Shown here piece after piece: positions 1-5,539 of a stretch of 44,077 bases of DNA. Position 1 is the first letter of the stretch. Every line of letters starts with the position of its first letter. This DNA comes from a virus: IMG/VR virus record IMGVR_UViG_3300027851_000050, positions 1-44,077 of that record; one strand, written 5' to 3'. The notes under the pieces are model-generated. The model saw only the letters and a list, made by a program, of their open reading frames with translations. It did no database searches and had not been told where the DNA came from. Made by a program: the position numbers and the translations under genes.

Positions 1-150
1 CCGAGCCTTGCCCCGCCGAGCCGCGTTCCTTGCCTTGCCTTGCCCCGCCGAGCCGAGCCTTGCCTTGCCACGCCCCGCCATGCCGAGCCGCGTTCCTTGC
101 CTTGCCTTGCCTTGCCTTGCCCAGCCGTGCCCAGCCGTGCCGCGTTCCTC
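1..150. repeat. Punctuated GCC pentamer array, left end
   Basis: This stretch is built almost wholly of 5-bp units NNGCC (TTGCC, CCGCC, GAGCC, ACGCC, ATGCC, CAGCC, GTGCC), broken at intervals by the 7-mer GCGTTCC. Successive GCGTTCC elements are 67 and 52 bp apart, that is 12 and 9 pentamers plus the 7-mer. It continues the array at the right end of the window and follows the stop of the RuvC-like gene. The long open frames across it come from composition: the units contain few stop codons in any frame. From about 151 to 248 I see nothing recognisable. Confidence 0.85.
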
Positions 151-248
151 GTCAAAACTCCAGCCTCCGCCGATTCAAGTCGGGCTGGCGCGACCTCTGC
201 CGGGAAAGGAGGAATGTACCGGCTGCACGAAGGTCGATCGGCGGTGCG

Positions 249-716
249 TCAGGCCCCAAATTCTGCAATCAGGATGGCGTCTGCGCGTCCTGTGTCTTTC
301 TTGCGAGTCAGCATGTCAGCAATCTCCGGGTGCCGCTGGATGGCCAGCGTCCGCGCCGCGTCCTTCTCTTTGCCGGTCAACCCCGCCCTCTTTTTCCACA
401 TCGCCGGGGACACCCACCGTATCGGCACCTGTAGCGCCCCAAGCACACCGAGCACGATGCCGACCGATTCCCCGAACCGAAACATTGACGAGACACCTTG
501 TCCCGGCATGGCTGAGACCTGCTCGATATAGGCGACAACGTGCTGTCCGGCCTTAATATCCATGATGATGGTGGTCAGCGCAGAGGCGTCCACCTGTTGC
601 CCCTTGCCGTGCAGCCTGGCTGATGTCGGCATATCGTGGAGGGCGATTACTGAGCCGCGCATGTCGAGTGCGGCAATGGCACCCTGCTGCCCCGGATCTA
701 CCGAGATAGTGATCAT
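249..716 (-). CDS. RuvC-like Holliday junction resolvase
   Basis: A 155-aa protein of the RuvC/RNase H-fold resolvase family, which cuts four-way DNA junctions and in phages clears recombination intermediates before packaging. The N-terminus has the expected first beta strand with catalytic Asp7 in SVDPG followed by GAIA. A second acidic residue lies in YIEQ (Glu65). The C-terminus has an acidic position in GRADAILIAEFG (Asp146). The length is typical for phage RuvC-like enzymes. It starts at ATG 716, 4 bp after the stop of the upstream gene, behind AGGTGATTTA. It is the last gene of the left operon before the pentamer array. The fold and active-site pattern support the call; junction specificity is inferred. 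Confidence 0.85.
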   Translation of the reverse strand: MITISVDPGQQGAIAALDMRGSVIALHDMPTSARLHGKGQQVDASALTTIIMDIKAGQHVVAYIEQVSAMPGQGVSSMFRFGESVGIVLGVLGALQVPIRWVSPAMWKKRAGLTGKEKDAARTLAIQRHPEIADMLTRKKDTGRADAILIAEFGA

Positions 717-720
717 TAAA

Positions 721-1086
721 TCACCTGCCTATTTTTGCCGGTATGTTGTCAACCGGGGCGGATTCGTGGATCTTGTCGTCGTCGACGATTTCCTCTAGGT
801 TGCCAGCCTCCGACTCAAGCAGGGCGCAGCGAATCATCGCCGATTTGATTGTGTCGCAGATCGTCTCGATATCATCGATATCGTCCACCCCGGCCATTAC
901 AGCCACCCTGGACAAGACGTCGCGTGCGTATTGCCGTTGACGTTTGACCTCGGTCAATTCATTGTCGAGATTAATAACGAAATCGACGATCGAGGCTGTA
1001 CTGGAAAGATTGAAATGCCGTCGGACATCATCTATGGATTCATCCCGAGCTTCGACGTGGTCACATGTAGCGTTACCTGTTGTCAT
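721..1086 (-). CDS. Hypothetical acidic helical protein
   Basis: A 121-aa protein I do not recognise. It is acidic and predicted mostly helical: a middle segment rich in E, R and Q (around NELTEVKRQRQYARDVL) looks like a short coiled coil, followed by an Asp-rich stretch and a second amphipathic helix. I chose the ATG at 1086 rather than the GTG at 1092 because AAGGAG sits 8 bp before the ATG but only 2 bp before the GTG. It lies between two tiny membrane proteins and the resolvase in the left operon. Confidence 0.7.
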   Translation of the reverse strand: MTTGNATCDHVEARDESIDDVRRHFNLSSTASIVDFVINLDNELTEVKRQRQYARDVLSRVAVMAGVDDIDDIETICDTIKSAMIRCALLESEAGNLEEIVDDDKIHESAPVDNIPAKIGR

Positions 1087-1124
1087 GTCCACTTCTCCTT
1101 TGTGTTATGGTTGATTGTGATCGA

Positions 1125-1238
1125 TCATGGCAGGTTGCCGATAACCATCATTGCCGCCGTGATCGCGATAGCGGCTACAGCGACCAGCAGCAGCCGGGTA
1201 ACGATCCATCCGGTGAGCAGATCAGGCGTGTACATCAT
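1125..1238 (-). CDS. Small single-pass membrane protein (37 aa)
   Basis: A 37-aa ORF beginning MMYTPDLLTG, followed by one hydrophobic segment of about 20 residues (IVTRLLLVAVAAIAIT and on). Its ATG overlaps the TGA of the upstream membrane gene (ATGA) and it is preceded by GGAGGTGGTGAG, a good ribosome-binding site, so translation is probably coupled. A longer frame through this region has no supporting start site. The function is unknown. Small membrane proteins side by side can be holins or superinfection-exclusion factors, but nothing here decides that. Confidence 0.6.
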   Translation of the reverse strand: MMYTPDLLTGWIVTRLLLVAVAAIAITAAMMVIGNLP

Positions 1239-1453
1239 CTCACCACCTCCGCTGCGATCTCGACCACCTCGGCGCCGTAGTAGGTGCCCACAACCAGCAT
1301 GGTAGCGATGATCATGATTGCCATGACAGCGATCACTCCGCTTGATTGCAGCACCGGGATGATGCGCGGGAGTATCCATTCAATGGCCTTCTCGGAGAGC
1401 TTCCGATAAATCGACTTGCGCCTTTTATTGGATAGGTATTTATGGATGTTCAT
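1235..1453 (-). CDS. Small membrane protein with basic N-terminus
   Basis: A 72-aa protein with a strongly basic N-terminal third (MNIHKYLSNKRRKSIYRK), an amphipathic middle and one clear transmembrane segment near residues 40-57 (VIAVMAIMIIATMLVVG), ending in a short acidic tail. Positive charges before the segment suggest the N-terminus stays in the cytoplasm. Its ATG overlaps the stop of the upstream NTG-repeat gene and its own stop overlaps the next membrane ORF, so three genes form a translationally coupled string. I cannot assign a function. Confidence 0.65.
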   Translation of the reverse strand: MNIHKYLSNKRRKSIYRKLSEKAIEWILPRIIPVLQSSGVIAVMAIMIIATMLVVGTYYGAEVVEIAAEVVR

Positions 1454-2568
1454 CTAGCATCCCTCCTGCGCATAATGTGCGTCTCATGTAGCGCTTTTAC
1501 TTTCTCTTCCGTTGCGTTAGGCAGAGAAGCGAATTCTTGATACTCGAAGGCATCGTCTCTTGTCAGTCTGTCAGCCAACATATAGGCCATCTCCCAGTCT
1601 ATTTTTGACTCATCCTTAACAACCTCATCGAACATCATTACTGGTTGTTTTTTTGAGCAAAAATATCCTGAACACCTATCTGTAGCGTTCCCGTTGCCGG
1701 TGTTCCCGTTGCCGGTGTTCCAGTTGCCGGTGTTCCAGTCGCCGGTGTTCCAGTTGCCGGTGTTCCTGTTGCCGGTGTTCCTGTTGCCGGTGTTCCTGTT
1801 GCCGGTGTTCCAGTTGCCGGTGTTCCTGTTGCCGGTGTTCCTGTTGCCGGTGTTCCCGTCGCCGGTGTTCCTGTTGCCGGTGTTCCCGTCGCCGGTGTTC
1901 CCGTTGCCGGTGTTCCCGTCGCCGGTGTTCCCGTTGCCGGTGTTCCTGTAGCCGGTGTTCCCGTTGCCGGTGTTCCCGTCGCCGGTGTTCCCGTTGCCGG
2001 TGTTCCTGTAGCCGGTGTTCCCGTCGCCGGTGTTCCCGTTGCCGGTGTTCCCGTTGCCGGTGTTCCAGTTGCCGGTGTTCCTGTCGCCGGTGTTCCAGTT
2101 GCCGGTGTTCCTGTAGCCGGTGTTCCTGTCGCCGGTGTTCCAGTTGCCGGTGTTCCCGTCGCCGGTGTTCCAGTTGCCGGTGTTCCTGTTGCCGGTGTTC
2201 CTGTTGCCGGTGTTCCCGTCGCCGGTGTTCCCGTTGCCGGTGTTCCTGTCGCCGGTGTTCCAGTTGCCGGTGTTCCCGTCGCCGTTAGGGAAAATCTCCG
2301 AAACCAGCCTGATTTCCATAGCGACATGTTTCAGGTCGGCCCCCGGGCCTTCGCCCTTTAAAACTCCACGCGCTTCAACTCTAAAAATTCTCGTCCCTTT
2401 ATCGCTGTAAAAAGCCCACGGTCCGGACGGAAATTCGCAGAAATGAAATCCGCTCTCGCACATAGCAATTTCTCCATCGTGCTTATGCCAAACTCCAAGT
2501 TCAAACTGGAATCCTAGACATTGCATATTTTTGTCAGTTGCCTTGTATCCGGTAACTATGTCCGTCAT
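1450..2568 (-). CDS. DUF7666-like protein with NTG pentapeptide array
   Basis: A 372-aa protein in three parts. Residues 1 to about 95 resemble the phage-associated DUF7666 type: a CLGFQFELG strand, then the EIAMCESGFHFCE block. Residues about 96-295 are 40 consecutive pentapeptides N-T-G-[N/D/Y]-[G/W/R]. The C-terminal 75 residues are acidic and helical and include MFDEVVKDESKIDW. Related phage proteins join the same kind of head to N-T/S-G repeats, which are thought to form a right-handed beta helix, but I know of no established function. The start overlaps the stop of the upstream small gene (ATGA). The repeat is open in all frames because it is 15 bp long; the shadow frame reads as a Thr-Pro-Ala-Thr-Gly array. 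Confidence 0.8.
   Translation of the reverse strand: MTDIVTGYKATDKNMQCLGFQFELGVWHKHDGEIAMCESGFHFCEFPSGPWAFYSDKGTRIFRVEARGVLKGEGPGADLKHVAMEIRLVSEIFPNGDGNTGNWNTGDRNTGNGNTGDGNTGNRNTGNRNTGNWNTGDGNTGNWNTGDRNTGYRNTGNWNTGDRNTGNWNTGNGNTGNGNTGDGNTGYRNTGNGNTGDGNTGNGNTGYRNTGNGNTGDGNTGNGNTGDGNTGNRNTGDGNTGNRNTGNRNTGNWNTGNRNTGNRNTGNRNTGNWNTGDWNTGNWNTGNGNTGNGNATDRCSGYFCSKKQPVMMFDEVVKDESKIDWEMAYMLADRLTRDDAFEYQEFASLPNATEEKVKALHETHIMRRRDAR
1687..2286 (-). repeat. 40-copy 15-bp coding repeat with two variable bases
   Basis: Forty tandem 15-bp units encode the NTG pentapeptides. On the coding strand each unit is GGC-DAC-DGG-AAC-ACC, where D is A, G or T. Codon choice at the other 13 positions is essentially fixed. 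My hand tally of residue pairs at the two variable codons is NG 9, DG 8, NW 8, NR 8, DR 3, YR 3 and DW 1. YG and YW do not occur, and I saw no C at either variable base. Runs such as three NR in a row or alternating DG/NG point to growth by unequal exchange or slippage. Confidence 0.9.
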
Positions 2569-2735
2569 TGTTTTTTCTCCAGTTTTCCAAGGTTGAGTTC
2601 CATCTCAATCATCTCTTCGTACCCGACCGCTCTCTCAGCCCAGGCCCGGATATCGTCCTCGAACAGCACCAGGGAGAGCGCAGCGGCGATGGCGAAGCAG
2701 CCTGCGGCAAGTACCAATAGGCTTGGATGTCTCAT
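2565..2735 (-). CDS. Small N-anchored membrane protein (56 aa)
   Basis: A 56-aa ORF beginning MRHPSLLVLAAGCFAIAAAL: one hydrophobic segment at residues 5-25, then a hydrophilic, probably coiled C-terminus rich in Glu and Lys that ends LEKKQ. Its ATG overlaps the stop of the upstream gene and its TGA overlaps the ATG of the NTG-repeat gene, so it fills the gap between them exactly. GGGGGA precedes the start. The layout of a TM anchor plus helix resembles spanin- or signal-anchor-type small phage proteins, but the function is unknown. Confidence 0.7.
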   Translation of the reverse strand: MRHPSLLVLAAGCFAIAAALSLVLFEDDIRAWAERAVGYEEMIEMELNLGKLEKKQ

Positions 2736-2926
2736 TTTTTCCCCCGTCTCAGGTCTTCCAGTGTCGGCAACGCCACCTTCTTTCCCTGGCCCCGGCGCGG
2801 CAGCAGGGCTGCGAGTGCATCACGCTGAAGCATCTGCCGTTTGATGCTGCTTTCGAGGTCGTAGATTGCTCGCTCGATACCGGAGATGAGCCGGGCGAGG
2901 TCTGGGCTGCTGTCTGGACTGATCAT
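2732..2926 (-). CDS. Hypothetical small helical protein
   Basis: A 64-aa protein, probably two helices: a first amphipathic helix (LARLISGIERAIYDLESSIK) and a basic C-terminus (RRGQGKKVALP, ending RRGKK). Both ends overlap neighbours by ATGA, joining the Rha-type regulator gene upstream to the small membrane protein downstream. I recognise no family. The basic tail could bind nucleic acid, but this is only a possibility. Confidence 0.6.
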   Translation of the reverse strand: MISPDSSPDLARLISGIERAIYDLESSIKRQMLQRDALAALLPRRGQGKKVALPTLEDLRRGKK

Positions 2927-3672
2927 GGCCGGGCCTCGATAGCAGTTGAGGCCATCGGCAGCATCGCTGCCGGAGATATCACCGGAGTGATACCGACGCT
3001 TGCCGCGTAGGATTCGAGCCTTACCTTCGCCAGTTGAAAAACATCTTTGTAGTAGAGGCCATTGGCCATGCCATCACGGATGACATCGGTGATAATATCT
3101 TCGGCTACTGATAGTTTGCGAAGTTGGCGAGCATTTAGCAGGTCGCGGAATGAAACCTTGAAGTGATCTTCGATGATGAACAGCGCCCGGTAGGTTGCCG
3201 TTGTGAAGTGCTTGTAATAGAAGTTGGCCTTTGTCGATCCCTGGCCCTTTGCGTATTCGACGAAATCAGATACCGCGTCCGTCTCTTCGCGGCGTGACAG
3301 TTTTCCTGTCTTTCGCTCATCCAACCAACGCGGTTCTGATCGGGATAGAAGGGCCTTTTCCATTTTGGTGAAAGCGGCCTCGTACCTGATTTTCCATTCG
3401 AGGGCCTTTTTCCCGGTGAAACCCATAGCCAAGATAGAAAATCCGGCGCGTGTCATGTAGAACATCGGACGCTTTTGGTTCTGTTCGTCGAGGTATGACC
3501 CGCCCGCAAAATTGCGGAGACCAAAATCTCCAGATTCGGCAATCAGCTTTCGCGTTCTCTTCAACACATCGTCGTGCCGCTTGCCGAATTTCTCGGCGAC
3601 ATCCAACGAGGCCGTGAAAACCTGTCCGTGCTTTTCCTTCAGGTAAATTTCCGGGACATAGTTCTTCGTCAT
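2923..3672 (-). CDS. Rha-family phage regulatory protein
   Basis: A 249-aa protein. The N-terminal 100 or so residues match the phage regulatory protein Rha pattern: residues such as VFTASLDVAEKFGKRHDDVL, then FYMTRAGFSILAMGFTGKKA. This DNA-binding module is common in phage antirepressor-type proteins. The C-terminal half (about 120-249) is a separate helical domain (SDFVEYAKGQGSTKANFYYK, later DIITDVIRDGMANGLYYKD) that I do not place firmly. I start at ATG 3672, which overlaps the TGA of the Cro-like gene (ATGA) and has GGGGGAAG upstream. It is the second gene of the left operon, so an early regulatory role is likely. Confidence 0.75.
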   Translation of the reverse strand: MTKNYVPEIYLKEKHGQVFTASLDVAEKFGKRHDDVLKRTRKLIAESGDFGLRNFAGGSYLDEQNQKRPMFYMTRAGFSILAMGFTGKKALEWKIRYEAAFTKMEKALLSRSEPRWLDERKTGKLSRREETDAVSDFVEYAKGQGSTKANFYYKHFTTATYRALFIIEDHFKVSFRDLLNARQLRKLSVAEDIITDVIRDGMANGLYYKDVFQLAKVRLESYAASVGITPVISPAAMLPMASTAIEARP

Positions 3673-3857
3673 GATTTCTTCCCCCTTTTCGGAAACGCGG
3701 CCCCCCATGCCGCTTTTCGCTCCATGACCCTTGAAGGATCAATCCAGATGATCGGGTCCGTTCCCGTCTTCTTCCCGACGATCTTCGCCTTCTCAAAACT
3801 CAGGTTACGCTCTCCCCTGAGTAAATAGTGAATCATAGTTGGTGATATCAGTTGCAT
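3669..3857 (-). CDS. Cro/YdaS-like HTH repressor
   Basis: A 62-aa protein with one small helix-turn-helix: ISPTMIHYLLRGERNLSFEK reads like the turn and recognition helix of Cro/YdaS regulators, followed by the typical GTDPIIWIDPSRV tail. It is the first gene of the left operon and lies directly downstream of a good minus-strand promoter with an inverted pair of 11-mers between promoter and start. That is the classic arrangement of an autoregulated Cro-like repressor. The start at 3857 has no clear Shine-Dalgarno sequence. Its natural partner would be the XRE protein of the rightward operon at 5323-5529. Confidence 0.7.
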   Translation of the reverse strand: MQLISPTMIHYLLRGERNLSFEKAKIVGKKTGTDPIIWIDPSRVMERKAAWGAAFPKRGKKS

Positions 3858-3865
3858 GATAGTTT

Positions 3866-3922
3866 ACAAAAGTTAATTTTTAGGGCAAAAAAATATCATC
3901 ATTGCGATATGTTAACTTGTTT
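3866..3922. promoter_or_regulatory. Inverted pair of GTTAA operator-like sites
   Basis: ACAAAAGTTAA at 3866-3876 and its inverted relative TTAACTTGTTT at 3912-3922 (9 of 11 positions match after reverse complementing) lie about 46 bp apart between the leftward promoter and the start of the Cro-like gene. The spacing and inversion suit binding of a dimeric repressor to two sites. The protein that binds is inferred. Confidence 0.4.
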
Positions 3923-3943
3923 TATCCGCCCCATTGTGAATAA

Positions 3944-3973
3944 CTTATACCACGGCAAAATCTAAACAGTCAA
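3944..3973 (-). promoter_or_regulatory. Leftward sigma70-like promoter of the left operon
   Basis: On the minus strand TTGACT (3973-3968) is followed after 18 bp by TATAAG (3949-3944), each one base off consensus. Transcription would start near 3937 and run through the Cro-like, Rha-type and downstream genes. It lies in an AT-rich region unlike the GC-rich genes around it. Confidence 0.65.
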
Positions 3974-4200
3974 CAACTATTTTTAACTTTTCGTGAATAG
4001 ATAATTAAAAAAGGTTGCGTTGTGTTCACAAAAAGTGATAGAGTTAGAGTAATAGACAAATAAATATCTAATATGGTTAAATAAAATATGGCAAACAAAA
4101 CTTTCGGAAGGGATTTTAGAATAGCGAGAGAAAAAAGAAAGCAAAAATAATATCTTGCGCCGTATAAAATAACCTTACCGCCGTCATCCGATTTATCCAT
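3970..4200 (-). CDS. Doubtful ORF in AT-rich control region
   Basis: A 76-aa frame rich in Phe, Leu, Ile and Tyr with two or three hydrophobic stretches (YFCFLFSLAI; KVLFAIFYLTILDIYLSI). There is no Shine-Dalgarno sequence before its ATG, and its composition follows the AT-rich DNA rather than typical coding bias. Its 3' end touches the -35 element of the leftward promoter. It could be a small membrane protein, but I think it more likely to be a chance frame in the regulatory region. Confidence 0.15.
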   Translation of the reverse strand: MDKSDDGGKVILYGARYYFCFLFSLAILKSLPKVLFAIFYLTILDIYLSITLTLSLFVNTTQPFLIIYSRKVKNSC

Positions 4201-4237
4201 AACGTGTTTAAATAATTCGTATTTTTATATCGTTATT

Positions 4238-4254
4238 TGGTAACAGTGTTACCA
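4238..4254. promoter_or_regulatory. 17-bp perfect palindrome, operator candidate
   Basis: TGGTAAC-AGT-GTTACCA is a perfect 7+3+7 dyad in an AT-rich stretch, ending 31 bp before the -35 element of the rightward promoter. This is the layout of a regulator-binding site. It differs in sequence from the palindrome inside the promoter spacer, so two different proteins may act here. Confidence 0.5.
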
Positions 4255-4285
4255 GAAGAAAAAAATAAAAAGTGCATTTTTTCCC

Positions 4286-4314
4286 TTGCAATATACCCCA
4301 ATGGGGTATATAAA
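4286..4314 (+). promoter_or_regulatory. Rightward promoter with palindromic spacer
   Basis: TTGCAA (4286-4291), exactly 17 bp, then TATAAA (4309-4314) make a strong sigma70-like promoter for the 4473-5529 operon. A 21-bp palindrome, ATATACCCCA-A-TGGGGTATAT (4291-4311), fills the spacer and overlaps both elements, so any dimer bound there would block polymerase or, as with MerR-type regulators, distort the spacer. The predicted transcript starts near 4321 and has a leader of about 150 nt. Confidence 0.65.
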
Positions 4315-4406
4315 TAAAGAAAGAGGAAGGGAGATTGACCCGGAGAGAGGCCGGAAGCAAAGGCGGAAGTTAACCGAGAAGCCGAAGGGGGATTAACATT
4401 CCATCT

Positions 4407-4460
4407 GATTGTCTGGAAGTTCAACGCTTACACTGATGAGGCCATAAGGCCGAAACAATC
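4407..4460 (+). ncRNA. Type III hammerhead ribozyme
   Basis: All conserved core positions of a hammerhead are present in order. Stem III 5' strand GATTGT (4407-4412) pairs perfectly with ACAATC (4455-4460). C17 is 4413, with cleavage expected between 4413 and 4414. Stem I is TGGAAG (4414-4419) with CTTACA (4427-4432), five of six pairs plus one G-A mismatch, closed by the loop TTCAACG. CTGATGA is 4433-4439. Stem II is GGCC-ATAA-GGCC (4440-4451), and GAA 4452-4454. The open helix is stem III, so it is type III. It lies in the leader of the rightward operon. Stem III ends at 4460, one base before the AGGGGG Shine-Dalgarno stretch (4462-4467) of the first gene, and the ATG is at 4473. Cleavage would leave a 59-nt, 5'-hydroxyl leader. 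Confidence 0.88.
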
Positions 4461-4472
4461 AAGGGGGACGAT

Positions 4473-4826
4473 ATGGAAAAGAAATTTAAAAAAGGACAAA
4501 AAGTATATTACGCCTCAACAAATATCGGCAGAATATGTCGTAATGGCGAACCTGATATATTTCTTTGCATGGTTGTCGAGAGGACAGTAGACGCGTGTGG
4601 CAAGGTTCAAATGACATTTGAAGATGACGGAAACGACTTTGTTTTTGGACGTTCGGTAAGGATCGAATATTCTGATGCATATTTTTCTTCACCGGATGAA
4701 GCATTCGATTATTTACAACAACTCAGTCAAGCATACACACGTTGTAAACACGAAATCCACCCGTCTGTCGTGTCCGACAAAAATAAAGATTGGCATGAAA
4801 TTTCTCGGCAATGGAGCAGAAGATAA
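4473..4826 (+). CDS. Hypothetical protein, first gene behind the ribozyme
   Basis: A 117-aa protein of unknown family. The N-terminus (MEKKFKKGQKVYYAS) and the following strands (DIFLCMVVERTVDACGKVQM, then TFEDDGNDFVF) suggest a small beta-barrel of the kind seen in chaperone- or RNA-binding-like phage proteins. A helical segment (SPDEAFDYLQQLSQAY) and a hydrophilic tail follow. The ribosome-binding site AAGGGGGACGAT directly abuts the hammerhead stem III, so its translation may depend on ribozyme folding or cleavage. Confidence 0.7.
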   Translation: MEKKFKKGQKVYYASTNIGRICRNGEPDIFLCMVVERTVDACGKVQMTFEDDGNDFVFGRSVRIEYSDAYFSSPDEAFDYLQQLSQAYTRCKHEIHPSVVSDKNKDWHEISRQWSRR

Positions 4827-4874
4827 CCCCCAAATGGAAACAGGGCAATCAAGCCCACGAAACGGAGGATGACC

Positions 4875-5108
4875 ATGTTAATAGAATACAAGCCAACCGG
4901 GATAAACAATTTTCATAACAGCCAGTCAATTTCCTTAAGAATAACTGGAGAAGAGTTCGAAGGGATGTATGTCGTGTCGAAAGGTCAATATCGCAAGATT
5001 TACAAACATTTCTGCGGCATTAAGGACTGCAGGTGCGCCGGTGGAGCGTGCGTACAATTGGACCCCGACGGCAACACCTGGGGTATTCGCAAGGCATATT
5101 GCAGTTGA
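4875..5108 (+). CDS. Hypothetical cysteine-rich small protein
   Basis: A 77-aa protein with two beta-like strands and then a cysteine cluster, CGIKDCRCAGGAC, which could bind a metal or form a knuckle. I start at ATG 4875 because GGAGG lies six bases before it, while the earlier in-frame ATG at 4869 touches the GGAGG. It is the second gene of the rightward operon. No family recognised. Confidence 0.65.
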   Translation: MLIEYKPTGINNFHNSQSISLRITGEEFEGMYVVSKGQYRKIYKHFCGIKDCRCAGGACVQLDPDGNTWGIRKAYCS

Positions 5109-5152
5109 CAACCCCAACCGAGCCGGGCGGATACCCGGCGATGGAGGATAAA

Positions 5153-5326
5153 ATGAAGAAATACTATGAGAACCATGTCTCCCCAAGGGGAATGATGCTC
5201 TTGTATAACTCTCATGATTCCCTTGGGCGTGAAATCTGGTGGATTACAACTCCGGGAACGCAAAAGAAGCGGAGAGTATCAAAAGAAACGGCGTGCGAGA
5301 TGATAAAAAAAGGGGATTGGATATGA
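5153..5326 (+). CDS. Hypothetical small protein
   Basis: A 57-aa protein starting at ATG 5153 behind GGAGGATAAA. It has a short beta-rich core (GMMLLYNSH, REIWWITTPG) and ends in a helix with Lys and Glu. Its TGA overlaps the ATG of the XRE regulator (ATGA), so the two are translationally coupled. A longer frame exists upstream but lacks a start site. The leader before it holds a small GC-rich hairpin (GCCGGG and CCCGGC, 5116-5133). Confidence 0.55.
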   Translation: MKKYYENHVSPRGMMLLYNSHDSLGREIWWITTPGTQKKRRVSKETACEMIKKGDWI

Positions 5327-5529
5327 CCCCCTCCGAATTAAAGCAAATCCGCGCCACCCTGCGCCTATCCCAGCAGGGTATGGCAGACCGCCTCGGGGTG
5401 AGCCTCGGGGCGGTGCGGAAATGGGAACAGGGGGAGAGATGGATCAGCCAGCCTATTGCCATGCTGATGAGGATGATTGAAAAAGAGGCCCGCTGTGGTG
5501 CGCGTGCCGATGAATCGACAGAGGCGTAG
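5323..5529 (+). CDS. XRE-family HTH regulator
   Basis: A 68-aa protein made of a single Cro/CI-type helix-turn-helix: LKQIRATLRLSQQGMADRLG, then VSLGAVRKWEQGER as turn and recognition helix. The SQ..MA..LGVS...V.KWEQG pattern is diagnostic for XRE proteins. It has no dimerisation or cleavage domain, so it is more like Cro or a YiaG-type regulator than a lambda CI repressor. It ends the rightward operon and lies convergent to the endolysin gene 10 bp away. A natural guess is that it regulates the divergent promoters at 3944-4314. Confidence 0.8.
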   Translation: MTPSELKQIRATLRLSQQGMADRLGVSLGAVRKWEQGERWISQPIAMLMRMIEKEARCGARADESTEA

Positions 5530-5539
5530 CGGGCAACGA

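Noticed and set aside
8-556. Plus-strand frames rich in Ala/Pro/Cys over the left array and the resolvase gene
   Set aside because: They start in repeat DNA and run antisense to the well-supported RuvC-like gene, so they are shadows.
1687-2286. A diversity-generating retroelement variable region
   Set aside because: The variable bases include A in many units, but no reverse transcriptase, no template repeat and no accessory gene occurs in the window, and the variation lies in tandem units rather than at one C-terminal site.
1687-2286. A CRISPR-like array
   Set aside because: There are no unique spacers. The units are direct 15-bp coding repeats in phase with a protein.
1638-2327. Thr-Pro-Ala-Thr-Gly repeat protein in another frame of the 15-bp array
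   Set aside because: A 15-bp repeat without stops is open in all phases. The chosen frame continues into conserved domains on both sides and has ATGA coupling; this one does not.
3970-4200. Hydrophobic 76-aa protein as a firm gene
   Set aside because: No ribosome-binding site, AT-driven composition and location in the control region. It is listed only as a doubtful ORF.
5464-5490. Further hammerhead-like motifs (CTGATGA at 5464, 5706 and on the minus strand near 8156, 13353, 22392 and 31846)
   Set aside because: None is followed by a pairing stem II and GAAA at the right distance, and no stem III partner was found. Only the 4407-4460 copy is complete.
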